From Armillaria gallica (Eukaryota > Basidiomycota > Agaricomycetes > Agaricales > Physalacriaceae), in contig JBANDB010000009.1 in the NCBI GenBank assembly GCA_037576215.1, positions 1,860,001-1,924,000 on the forward strand: 64,000 nucleotides of DNA. Reading direction: 5' to 3'. Shown piece after piece: positions 26,168-36,508 of this stretch; the first letter of the stretch is position 1, and every line of letters begins with the position of its first letter. The notes below the pieces were generated by a model. It did not search any database and was not told where the DNA came from. It was given only the letters and a program-made list of their open reading frames with translations. The translations under genes were made by a program, and so were the position numbers.

Positions 26168-26548
26168 AAAGCAAGTATCAAGCAATGAGCAATGATTGAG
26201 CAACAAGCTAACAATGAGCAATGAATATTAATAGATGTAAGTCTTTTAAAAATTATCAGAGTTCAAATGATGACCATGGCAGCTTACTATGTCAGATATC
26301 TGAGTCAGGGATATAAGAACCAAAATATATAGCTCTCCCTCTCTCCTGCCAGTAGTGACAGCTATTAACAATGATCTCCTAAATCATGGGAGTCTCTACT
26401 ACCCATCCATTATATGGCTTATAGAAGTAACAGAATAAAGCTTTATAACACTCATGAAAAGCATTTGGCTCTGTTGCAGTTGCTTCAAACAAATAACAGA
26501 GATTCAACAAGATATCATAGTAATAAGCCAGGTTTGGGGTGGGCCCCA

Positions 26549-26639
26549 ACAAGCCGAAATCCCGTGTCATAGTCAGGTTGCCAAGACCCGAGGTACGAGG
26601 GTCTGGCAATCGTGACGAAGACACGGGGCATAGGCTTGT
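26549..26639 (+). repeat. 91-nt hairpin, copy 3
   Basis: Middle stem TCCCGTGTC with GACACGGGG as in copy 2; top stem TTGCCaAGACCC with GGGTCTGGCAA as in copy 1. Confidence 0.85.
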
Positions 26640-27274
26640 CATTATATGAAGAGAGGTGGATGATGACATAATAAGCTGACTTTGAATTTTCCGGCCATTG
26701 CCATACCCTGGCCAATTCCGGCTGAGTTTCAATTCTGTTGCACTGCCATCACTGCTGCCTCTGTATGGCAACAAGCTTCAATTTCACTGTGTTGCTGCCT
26801 CTGCAATTCCCCCATAGCACATCATTGGCATGGCTGGCACTCAATATTTGTGGAACTTAGACTATTCACCAACTATGCATGTTGTAGGCTGCAAAGTGAG
26901 TATTGAGCAAGTTCAACAAGCATTGTGCAACATCAAACATCAAATGTCAAATTAGCAGGTAGGATTAGAAGTCAGGAGACCATCCAAGGACAGGTAAAAC
27001 ATATACATGTAGTGACTATACCATAATTTGCTTATTATGAGGCTTTGACAAGGCTCAAGCCTTTCCCCAGCAGTTAGAAATAGCAAGGTGACCATTTATG
27101 CAAGAATATGTGCTATGCTATGCTATGAGATGTAAGTAAGGCAATAAATACAAGAAATACAGAACAGCTCAACTCAGCCTTTCTCTGTCCATGTAGAGCA
27201 ACAAGCTGAGGTGATGAGTACAAAATATGAGGTATACATACTACTTAAAGTCTGAGGAAGCAAGGGAACATAAG

Positions 27275-27603
27275 TAGGGATGTGCACCATACCTGTAATA
27301 TGGTAGTTATGTATGGTGTATACAGATATGAGTCTGTACTGTGGCCAACTTTAATGACCTAAAATATGGCCATATTCATATGGTTTGAATATGGTCATTG
27401 AAGGAGGGACAGAAGACTATCTTATATCATAAAGGTTAGTACCTATGACCTAAAAGAAGTGCATAATACTCACCCTTTGGCACCAGATATTCATATACAG
27501 ACAATGATACGGACATGGTACAGATATGATATCAACTGTATCATGACCAATAATTTTTATACAGTCTACAGTCATATCTGTAATGGTATGATGCACATCC
27601 CTA
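27275..27603. mobile_element. hAT-like MITE, type 1, in unit 2
   Basis: Starts TAGGGATGTGCACC, ends ATGCACATCCCTA, exact AACATAAG duplication at 27267-27274 and 27604-27611. Confidence 0.8.
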
Positions 27604-27926
27604 AACATAAGTAATGACTAAAACATGAAAATGAACTAATAGTCATAATATCCAAGAAGGGGATCATTGAAATGACAAGCAAGAAGATGGGATGCCAGCA
27701 TGTGAGGTGCCCCAGAGGGTTTTGAATTTAACAATTCAGCTATGACATGCTTATCCAGTTACCATGTCATAAATAGCCATTGCCATACCACAGTGCAAGC
27801 CAGGTAAGTTTCAATTTTGCTGCCTCTACCAAGCTTTTACTCTCCCCACAGCACATCATTGGTGTGACTGACTCCTAACTGAGCTTCAACTGAGACTACT
27901 TATCTATGCTATAGCAACAAAGTGAG

Positions 27927-28245
27927 TAGGGATATGACCATCCAATATACAGGTTGACCTGTACCATCACTGTATGGGCTGAAACTGCCAATGGTACAGG
28001 TCGCAACTATACCCATAAACTGTATTTCTGGCAATGCCGAGTGACTCCAAGATTTTCTTGGATTAAATTTATTTTAGATACACAAATAAGGTTAGTATCT
28101 GTCAAATCACAGTATTTATAGACAAAATTACCTATATTGAGCGAACCTATACAAGATCTATTTTTTTCTGGATCCTAAAATTGTATATGGTATCTGTATG
28201 AACTGTCCTATAATTCCATAAATATGGGTATGGTGCAGATCCCTA
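27927..28245. mobile_element. hAT-like MITE, type 2, in unit 2
   Basis: Starts TAGGGATATG, ends GCAGATCCCTA; flanked by AAAGTGAG (27919) and AAAGCAAG (28246). Confidence 0.65.
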
Positions 28246-28597
28246 AAAGCAAGTATCAAGCAATGAGCAATGAATATCAATAGATGTAAGTCTTTTAAAA
28301 ATTATCAGAGTTCAAATGATGACCATGGCAGCTTACCATGTCAGATATCTGAGTCAGGGATATAAGAACCAGAATATATAGCTCTCCCTCTCTCCTGCCA
28401 GTAGTGACAGCTATTAACAATGATCTCCTAAATCATGGGAGTCTCTACTACCCATCCATTATATGGCATACAGAAGTAACAGAATAAAGCTTTATGACAC
28501 TCATGAGAAGCATTTGGCTCTGTTGCAGTCGCTCCAAACAAATAACAGAGATTCAACAAGATATCATAGTAATAAGCCGGGTTTGGGGTGGGCCCCA

Positions 28598-28688
28598 ACA
28601 AGCCGAAGTCCCATGTCGTAGTCAGGTTGCCAAGACCCGAGGTACGAGGGTCTGGCAATCGTGACGAAGACATGGGGCATAGGCTTGT
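28598..28688 (+). repeat. 91-nt hairpin, copy 4
   Basis: Middle stem TCCCATGTC with GACATGGGG: relative to copies 2 and 3 a G-C pair is now A-T, changed on both sides. Confidence 0.85.
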
Positions 28689-29230
28689 CTATATAATAAG
28701 ACAGGTCGATGATGACATAATAAGGCAGATTTTGAAATATCCGGCCATTGCCATACCCTGGCCTATTCCAGCTGAGTTTCAATTCCGTTGCACTGCCATC
28801 ACTGCTGCCTCTCTATGGTGATGAGCTTCAATTCTACTGTGGTGCTACTTCTGCAATCCCCCCATGACACATCATTGGCATGGATGGTACTCAGTACTCA
28901 CTGAATATAGGCCATTTACCAATTATGCATGCTGTAGGCTGCAAAGTGAGTATCGAGCAAGTTTAACAAGCATTGTGCAACATTGAACATCAAATGACAA
29001 ATTAGCAGGTAGAATTAGGTGCCAGGAGACCATTCAAGGACAGGTGATGCATATACTATTGTTATACATGTACTGACTATGTCATAATTTGCTTATTACA
29101 AGCCTTCCCCCAGCAGGTAGAAATGGCAAGGAGACTATTCATGTAAGAATATGAGCTATGCTCAGCCTTTCTCTGTCCATGTAGAGCAACAAGCTGAGGT
29201 GACAGGTACAAAATATGAGGTATATATACT

Positions 29231-29488
29231 ACTGTTCAATTTTGACTATTAATTCATGTAACACATAACAGAACCCTGTGAAGTGAAGCTTCCAGTAATT
29301 CATTAACATGTAGCAAGCCCTTCTGAAAGGCAGTATTGGCTCAATTTGAGAATTTTTGGCAGCTGGCTGATGCCGGAGACACTATATATGATAACTTCCC
29401 ATCATATTTCAGTGAATGAAGTTATGACAATTTGCCTATAAAGCATAACATGTAACACTCCATGAAGCTATAGTCAAAATTGAACAGT
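29231..29488. mobile_element. Short element with 19-bp perfect terminal inverted repeats
   Basis: Left end ACTGTTCAATTTTGACTAT, right end ATAGTCAAAATTGAACAGT, an exact reverse complement; a further TTCATG matches inward on both sides. The insert is absent from the homologous position in units 0, 1 and 2. No coding capacity and no clean target duplication was found, so the superfamily is open. Confidence 0.7.
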
Positions 29489-29642
29489 CCTCTAAAGTCT
29501 GAGCAGGCAAGGGAATTGCAAGGGAATGTAAGTACTGACTAAAACATGGAAATGAACTAACAGTCATAATGTCAAAGAAGTGAATCATGGCAATGACAAG
29601 CATAAAGATGAGAGGACAGTGTGCAAGGTGCTCCAGAGGGAT

Positions 29643-29986
29643 TAGGGGTGCCTGCCATACCCATACATACAGTGGATATGGACCTGTACCTGTACCATCA
29701 GCGCTCTGGAATTGGATTTTTACAGCTGTATTTGTACAGGCATTGGGTAGGTCAAATTGGGTTGTATGCCTATTCTTTGCATGTGTAGCAAGTGCAATTA
29801 ATGAAATATAATGTTTTAACCACAAATCTCACCCAAGATAGGTCACTATACTCCTAAATACCACCCATATATAGTATACAGGATCAGTACAGTACAGTAT
29901 ATAGGCCAAACCCATACCATACCATCAAGACCCTTTTGCCATATGGTTTACAGCTATAACTGTATACAGCACAGTAGGCATCCCTA
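29643..29986. mobile_element. hAT-like MITE, type 3, in unit 3
   Basis: Ends TAGGGGTGCCTGCC and GTAGGCATCCCTA are inverted repeats; exact 8-bp duplication AGAGGGAT at 29635-29642 and 29987-29994. Units 1 and 2 have the uninterrupted sequence at this place. 344 bp, non-coding. Confidence 0.8.
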
Positions 29987-30080
29987 AGAGGGATTGGACT
30001 TCAACAATTCAGCTATCACTTCAAAATAAGAGATATAAATAATTACAGCCCAGGCAAGCTGGAGAATAGTAAATATTCAT

Positions 30081-31366
30081 TCATTTTTGATACCAGAGAG
30101 GTGCATTTTTGTGATCCCCAGAGACAATGGCCATTTGCGCAGTATATAGGAGGGGACCCATACAGCGGATGAGATCACAGAACGTCGACCCCTTCCTCAG
30201 TTGGCCCGATTTGAGTATACGAACAAGTGAGTGCGTGAAGATGCCATGGAACCCGGTATCTCCGTCATGTTGCTCGTAACTATCTTCGCCAGATGCAGCA
30301 GCAGCCAATACTACGTGAGATCCGTTGTCTTGTTTCCATTCCGGAACCCATAAGGACGGATTTTCGCGAAAGGCGGGGAACCTCCGAACGGTGTCATCGG
30401 CGGCGCGGAGCATATTCTGAAGTCCGAGATATACAGCGGGCAGAGATTGCGAATTTCTGAACGCGAGTCCAAGCGACTGAACGGGTCACCGTAACTGGCA
30501 TCCTGGATGAAGGTGATGTTATGGCCCTTTTCAAGGCATAGTTGGCTGAGAATGGCGTCGATCTCCCGTTTGCTGATGTCGGGTATGTGAGCGCCGCCAT
30601 CCTGATTGTCACGGTCGATGGGACAAAGCGCTGTGATCATTTTCAGATCCTGAAAAGAGATTTCTGAGCTCCCGTTATCGAAATTCCCAGGGAAACCAGT
30701 GTGATCATAGCATGAGCCGTGCCCGGCAAAGTAGATAACGATGCTATCGTCCTTCTCGATTTTAGGATTGGTGATGAGATCGCAAAGTGTACTAATGATG
30801 TTGGTACGAGAAGGGCTGGAGTATTCTACAGGAAGGCAATGGTCGCAGTGTTTGCCAGAGGGACCGAAAAGTAGCTGGATACGATTTTTGGGAACACCGA
30901 GGTCATTGAGTAAGTAGTCATTCATTTCCAGCGCATCTGACACGCAGCCGTTCAGCGGATGACGTTCATACCCGTCGATGCCGATAACGACTGCCCAGAA
31001 TCGAGAACCGTCGTTGTCGCGGAGAGGCTACAGTGAATGCTCAGAGTCAAGGCCGATGTGGAAGTAGCACATGTACTTACTCTCGCAAAAGCTGTCAGTT
31101 CTGAGCGAAGGGTACCGTTTTCGATCCTTGCAATCTTTGAGCGCAAGTCCTCCAGCTCCTCTTCCACCTGCGACACGTGTGATCTGGCAGTGTCCAACAC
31201 TTCTACAGGGTCGAGCCATCCAGTCACACCAAACTGTTTCGCCAGTGCATCCACCTCGTCGGTCTCAAGGCGCTTCAGTAGAATCTGTAAGGGATTTTCC
31301 TGGTTAATCGTTAAAATACCGATCAGATGCAGAAAGGTCACTACTTACCACCGACGCAGGATCCAT
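30081..31366 (-). CDS. Caspase-like (C14) protein lacking the catalytic Cys, copy 1
   Basis: Minus-strand gene with exons 31366-31349, 31299-31081 and 31027-30081. The N-terminal part has a helical stretch (LKRLETDEVDALAKQFG, RSKIARIENGTLRSELTAFA). The caspase fold follows: FWAVVIGIDGYERHPL, ALEMNDYLLNDLGV, and the His loop IVIYFAGHGSCYD at about residue 182. Where active enzymes have D-x-C-H-S-G, this protein has FIQDASYGDP, so no nucleophile. The C-terminus ends GDHKNAPLWYQK. A single-base deletion near 30417 shifts the frame between ..CPLYISDF and MLRAADDTV compared with copy 2. If that is an assembly error the gene encodes a pseudo-protease, perhaps a regulator or immune-type scaffold; otherwise it is a pseudogene. 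Confidence 0.75.
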
Positions 31367-31439
31367 TGAAACCATTTGGATGTATCATCCGAAGAGTGGT
31401 GAGACCAGATTGCCACCTGAATCGTCATACCGCTTTCTA

Positions 31440-32420
31440 CTTAGTCAGCGAGCTTCCTCCATCGAACCCTTCGTTATTACTATGAGCGCCTCGAATGAAA
31501 AAGGAACAACCGAGTCTACCTCGCCCTCTAAACACGTTTTCGCGGAGGTCGAGACACATTGTTGGGACCATAGTCTCGAGAAGAGTAAACGCCTTTTCGG
31601 TGCCAGATCGAGGGTGAGAGAGGATGATGTTTCGATCTCCAGTTCGTTGGAAGAGTTACAACGCAAGGAAGCCAACTTTCGGGTCCAGGACGTTTCGTTT
31701 GGACACCTGTTCTTCGTCGTGCTCGCCTTCGGTAACTGTATCATCTTCGTCCAATTCTACATCCCCGTATTTTTGCACCGGTGGGCAAAGGTCTTCCCGT
31801 GACAATGGTACCCATCCCTCAAGCACTTCTAATCTATTCCAATCATCTCCGTCTTAGGTTTCCGCAGTCTCTGAGCGGCCCATTAGTAAGAGCCCCAGTA
31901 CCGAACACTGGCGATGGAATGGCACATTCCCATCACAGGATACGACGAAAGGGAGGCATGAACTAATTCCCTTCGAAAGTCGAGTCGTCGTCGATGTTGC
32001 TGGGGGTATAGTGGTGGTGGAGTCATCAGAGAGTCGCCATGCCAACATATTCTCTAGCATAATGTCTGGGTACACAAAAAGAAGATACTTGTCTTGCGAT
32101 ATCTTGGCGTCGGGATACTGAGTTCGCTATCGAGGTCATGGCTGGAAAGAAAGGCACAGCCACTGCGACATCCATCTATCTATCTTGAAACGGGTGAAAT
32201 ACGGTCAAGGATGGAACAAGTGAGAGGCAAAGAAGGGAATGGTGACTGTGCTAAATGCCGATATTCAATATTAGATTGCTAGAACTTGAATTGGTCTTGA
32301 AAATGTGTAACTTAGTGGACCATTGATGATAAAAAGAAAGATAATATTTCCAAGAACCCTAAGTAAAGATCAAAATAAATCCAGAGATGCCGAACACATA
32401 TGAGTATAGGAATGTGATGA
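31440..32420 (-). pseudogene. Decayed duplicate of the acidic gene's 5' half and upstream region
   Basis: Matches 16487-17500 in the same orientation but with many indels and no reading frame. Landmarks: CATCGAACCCTTC near 31459, CCCCGTATTTTTGCACCGG near 31761, GGTATAGTGGTGG near 32007, CCAGAGATGCCGAACA near 32382. It sits upstream of the caspase-like gene and forms the right-hand direct repeat around the Helitron array. Confidence 0.7.
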
Positions 32421-34990
32421 TGATAGGTTGACCTCGAAGGAGAAATATGCAAGTTGGCGAGGTATAGGCTGTGGTATGCACAAGGGAAGAGCAAAGAGAA
32501 GACCGAAAGACGAAAAAAACCGAAGAGAAAAGGGCATACAGGGTAGAAAAGTGATAAATAGGAGTAATGTTATAGGCTGGAGAGGGATAGATTGATAGGC
32601 TGAGGGAGGATAGCATGTCGACGGAGAGATATGCACGTCATGATAAAGATGAGCACGGGAGCGGTCGTCCGGGTCGAGAAGCCAATGACAGGGACGAGAC
32701 AGAAAACCGAGGAGATGCAGGAGACGACGAGAGTGTCGAAGGATGTGATAGCCTGTTGTGCACGCGAAGGAATTTAAGGCACAGACCCGTCAACTACCCG
32801 TCGGCAGTCAACGGACCCTCAGATAGCGGTAATGGCCCGTCGACCACCCCCGTCTCCAAGGTTCCTCATCTGCCAGGGATAGAGGAAGGACCGGTAAGCT
32901 CATCAGCAAACCAGACCGTCCTCAATGACCAGCCGCATGCACCAGAAGCCGTCGGCCCCGATGCACCGCTGATCGTCCCTCAGATCCCAACGCGGTAACG
33001 TAGTAGTTTGTTTGGTGGACATCCATGTCGTCTCCGTGCGCTCTTTGGCTTTTCTTTCTGATCGGTTTATCAATTAGACCGTGAACAACAAAGCTGAGAA
33101 TTATGTTAGAACCATCGCGCTGTAGCAAGAGACAGTGCCAAGGGACTGGACGGTCAGGCTTCCCAAGATAGTTCCGACGTATCTGCAAGGTTATCCAGGC
33201 GTGATCTGGATACAGTGTGTAAAAGGGGCACCGTGGATAGGTGTCCTTCAAGACCACTATGAACAATACTAGTGCGAGGAACGACGGGTCGTTAGTAGAC
33301 GTATCGGCACACATGTCATGACGCTCACCGTCACCGTCGTGGCTTCCATACACTTACTACCTGTATTGCTCCATCGGCATCTTGCAGATATTTCATGATG
33401 GAATGCAGTACAAGAGTTCGACGTTCAGTGAGCGTCGAGTCGGAGGTGCACAGAGTTAGATTTTGCCTGAGAAGTCGTCTGTTCAATTCACAGTCATATC
33501 TATGTACATAGGAATACTCACAACAATTATGAAAGCAATCGGCTTTCTAAAGCATTGCAGAAATGACGGCGGCCTCCTGATCCAACTGAATACACGTAGG
33601 ACTTCATAGTAAATATATGCGCCACCGCTTCTGGTATTTTTCTAGTGCGTCCACTGTAAACTACATTACGCTTTAGACACACACAGCTTGACACTAGTGG
33701 ACTCACATTCTCGGGATCCAAATTCCAACATCACCTTTCAATGAAGTATTTGTCGTATTTGCTTCGCTAGAAATATAGCAGTTGGCAGCTATGCATCTGG
33801 ATTACAAGGACTTGCCCACCTGCAACTTGAGATAGAGGGTATTTTTCAACGCATTCTTACCAAAGGCAGTCCCATTCCATCTCAGTTCTTTGCCGGTTCT
33901 ATGCCTGGTATATCAGAGATTGATCACAGAGCTCCACTGGCTCGTGAACCACCCCAAGACTATTCTTGCATTAGAGTACTAGAAGTAGCATATAGGACCA
34001 GTCCAGGGTAGTCCTTCAGACAATGGGTCGACGAGTTTGGCGCAAAAAGAGAGATGAAACGGTAGTTGCCGATGGCTGTGCACTCGAGCTAAGTGTTGAT
34101 CGTTTCCCTTTCTTCCTGGTCTGTTCTGCATGCACTGATATTCAGAAAAATGTATCTCCTTTTTCCTGCCCTTTCCTCTATCCGCCTTTGTCTCCATTTT
34201 AGGGAAAATAGAGGCACCGGGTGCCTCCAGGGCGACACGCGAGCCACGCGTAAACTAATGATGTCGACGAGAGGCTTCTTTCCTTCTTTTTCCATGACCG
34301 TTGCCTTCTGAATTGATTGTTTCTCCCCAGTCCTCTCCCTCGTCGCCAAGGGTCTTTTGCCCCGGACCATATGCCTTCTTCCGAATCGCACCAAGCGAAC
34401 ACAAGTACCATTATTTATGGAGCGTTCTCGAATAAAGAAATATGTCCAGCTTTACCAAGCGCTTTCTTATGGGATTACAATAAAGATATAACGGAGATGA
34501 ATCAGCTGGCAGCATCAACCTTTCGACATGCCGTCCATGGGGTAATCGAGTTTGCTAATCAGAGTTGACGGAAACTGTGGAACAGTGGCAGAGACCCCGG
34601 GTACGCAGATCATGGCTAGGTTGAAGAGAAGGGATACTGACTGGAACTCAGAATATGCTGTGATAGCTGGAGGCGATCTTTTTCCATAAGACCTCTCTCC
34701 AAAGCGCCACAAGATTGATACCACTTGAACTTACCTGCATTGATCTGCCTGGAGCTCTTATCATCGCCCAGAGCCCTCAAGCACTTTGAAAAATCACGTC
34801 AGTACCGACTCGGAATGATGCATTGATGAGCGTTGGTCATTCGATCAGTATACAGCCGTGACCATGATATATATAAGGTTTAAATGTTTGTTCGACTCTA
34901 TTCAAGACTTACAGGACGACCCTAGGCCTGACCTTTGAGAGGGGCGAATGTGCCGGTGAGCAGCCACATTTCACCTTCAACTTCAAGACT
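32421..34990. other. Long stretch without a supported gene
   Basis: Open frames exist (32615-32998 plus, low complexity; 33353-32922 minus; a start-less plus frame 33787-34014 reading GLQGLAHLQLEIEGIF) but none has a recognised motif or a splice-linked partner. A TATA-like ATATATATAAGG lies at about 34868-34879, possibly the promoter of the F-box-like gene at 35008. Confidence 0.35.
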
Positions 34991-35007
34991 AACCGTTGAC
35001 CGCAGTC

Positions 35008-36240
35008 ATGATACCTGAGATACCTCAAGAAATCATATGCGCCGTTATCGAAAGCTTCGAATATCCCAAGGACATCGATACCTGGAAGTCATGCTCCCTT
35101 GTCTGCCGCTCATGGCGTCCCATCGCTCAGCAGTGTATTCACCGATGCTACACCTATCGCTCCGAAAAGGGTTTTGGATCGTGTCTCTTAGGCGCATCTA
35201 AACCCCCTACCTTCGAATCCATGATGCCCTACCCCAACATCCTCGGCTACATCCGGACCTTCAGAATTCTTGGGACGTCCTACGGGTGCCTCTCATCTCC
35301 ACCGCTCCTTCAAAAAGTCATCAGCCACCTTACAAGAGTAGTTCATGTTGACATAGGCTCAGTGAGCATGGGTGACCTGCCCTCATCCTACGGTGGCATC
35401 CCCGACCTCTTCCATCTTCCAACAATCTCCTCCGTTCACATCTGTGATTCTACGCTGAGTCCTGTGGATGCGGAGGCGCTGTTCCGGAACTCCTCGTCAT
35501 TGAAACATCTTAGGCTCACGCGTACGGAGTTCTTGGAGAATGATGTTCCGGAGTTGCAAAGATCTCCGCATCCGTCGCATCTCCAGAGTTTGGATATTCA
35601 ATTGAGTAACAAGTCCCTTGGCGCGTTCCAGAGTTGGGTTGTGCATCAAGGTGGGAGCGTTTCCTTGGATCGGTTGAAGCTGTTACGGCTTCGTGATGCA
35701 ACGGGGCCGCGTATCAAAGAATTGGGGCCACTCTTCGATACTATCAGGACCTCCCTTGAACGCTTGGAGTACGAGCAAATGGCAAAAGGGAGTGTCAACA
35801 CATTCGGTAATGCAGGTGTGTTACTTGTCAGTCTTCGTTTGAGATCTGGATTAATGTGCATGTGCATTTCAGATGGTCAATGGGTTGAGTTCCCTGACAG
35901 CATAGAGAAGCTGAATCTGCGATCCTTGCGGGTAACGGGTTACCTTTCTTCCGATAATGTTGCACAGAAAATCTTGAGCTTCGTGAACGTCGCAACCAGG
36001 CGGTCGACACGTCTAGACTTCGTGGAACTTGATCTCACTGTCCTTCATGCGGAGTACAGTGATGCGTACAATTGGTTGGGCATCGAGCACGCACAGCATG
36101 AAGTCAGGACAGTTGGTAAAGAAGTGTCAGTGGAACTGTTCATGATTACAGCGGGATCTGAGCCATGCATCTGGGTGTCGAAGAAGGATAAAAGGTTCTC
36201 GGGGAGCATAAAAGCACACTTGAAGCTCAAGCTTCTATAG
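35008..36240 (+). CDS. F-box-like protein with leucine-rich C-terminal region
   Basis: Likely substrate adaptor of an SCF-type ubiquitin ligase. The first 45 residues fit a basidiomycete F-box-like domain: MIPEIPQEIICAVIESF, then WKSCSLVCRSWRPIAQQ. The rest has irregular leucine-rich segments (SSLKHLRLTRTEFLEN, HPSHLQSLDIQLSNKSL, SIEKLNLRSLRVTGYLS). The first in-frame ATG is at 35008. The frame is open to 36240, but 35816-35872 (57 bases, GTGTGT..TTTCAG, a multiple of three) looks like an intron, joining GNA to DGQWVEFPDS, so the protein is probably about 391 residues. No membrane segment. Such proteins are numerous and fast-evolving in mushrooms; the target is unknown. Confidence 0.75.
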   Translation: MIPEIPQEIICAVIESFEYPKDIDTWKSCSLVCRSWRPIAQQCIHRCYTYRSEKGFGSCLLGASKPPTFESMMPYPNILGYIRTFRILGTSYGCLSSPPLLQKVISHLTRVVHVDIGSVSMGDLPSSYGGIPDLFHLPTISSVHICDSTLSPVDAEALFRNSSSLKHLRLTRTEFLENDVPELQRSPHPSHLQSLDIQLSNKSLGAFQSWVVHQGGSVSLDRLKLLRLRDATGPRIKELGPLFDTIRTSLERLEYEQMAKGSVNTFGNAGVLLVSLRLRSGLMCMCISDGQWVEFPDSIEKLNLRSLRVTGYLSSDNVAQKILSFVNVATRRSTRLDFVELDLTVLHAEYSDAYNWLGIEHAQHEVRTVGKEVSVELFMITAGSEPCIWVSKKDKRFSGSIKAHLKLKLL

Positions 36241-36508
36241 CTGTGACATCTTGTTCTTTATTAGTTCAAATTTTGTTAGATATTCGAGCACATTTTATCA
36301 CCAAATTACGACGCTGATCATTACGCTGTCTTGTGTACGCCGTCTCGTTCGCAGCGTAAATCTTCTCGCTCATTTCGTCTCGAGCCTCACGATCCCAAAA
36401 CCAATTTTATCGGATAACGGAATCAATCCCGATCGCGAATTTTTTTGACATTTACATCAATTTTACATTTGCATATTCTTTACTGACTACCACCACGACC
36501 TGAGCATC

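Larger units (their letters stand above)
24437..26517 (+). mobile_element. Non-coding tandem unit 1 (2.08 kb)
   Basis: Begins directly after the Rep/helicase stop region with the hairpin box and contains no coding capacity. About 2,078 bases separate its hairpin from that of unit 2, with only scattered differences between the two units. Contains two nested MITEs. Confidence 0.7.
26518..28567 (+). mobile_element. Non-coding tandem unit 2 (2.05 kb)
   Basis: Near-identical to unit 1 including both nested MITEs, with a 29-base deletion near 28262. The duplication that made units 1 and 2 is therefore later than the MITE insertions. Confidence 0.7.
17510..30070. mobile_element. Helitron-derived array
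   Basis: AT-rich, CpG-poor block with one coding element and several non-coding relatives in head-to-tail order. Related 2-kb units start with or contain the 91-nt hairpin at 24471, 26549 and 28598; the Rep/helicase-bearing element has the hairpin at 19063. A truncated unit precedes it (17520-19040). Canonical Helitron ends (5' TC, 3' CTRR) could not be fixed by eye. The array ends just before the stop codon of the caspase-like gene at 30081. Confidence 0.7.
28568..30070 (+). mobile_element. Diverged unit 3 of the array
   Basis: Starts with the hairpin box and follows units 1 and 2 at lower identity. Lacks the type 1 MITE, but carries a 258-bp inverted-repeat element and a different hAT-like MITE. 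Ends about ten bases before the caspase-like stop codon. Confidence 0.6.

Noticed and set aside
32615..32998. Plus frame of 127 codons, polar and low complexity
   Set aside because: No motif, no splice partner, and no conserved copy; coding nature not supported.
32922..33353. Minus frame of 143 codons reading LYPDHAWITLQI..
   Set aside because: Reads somewhat protein-like but I recognise no family and see no continuation; evidence too weak for a feature.
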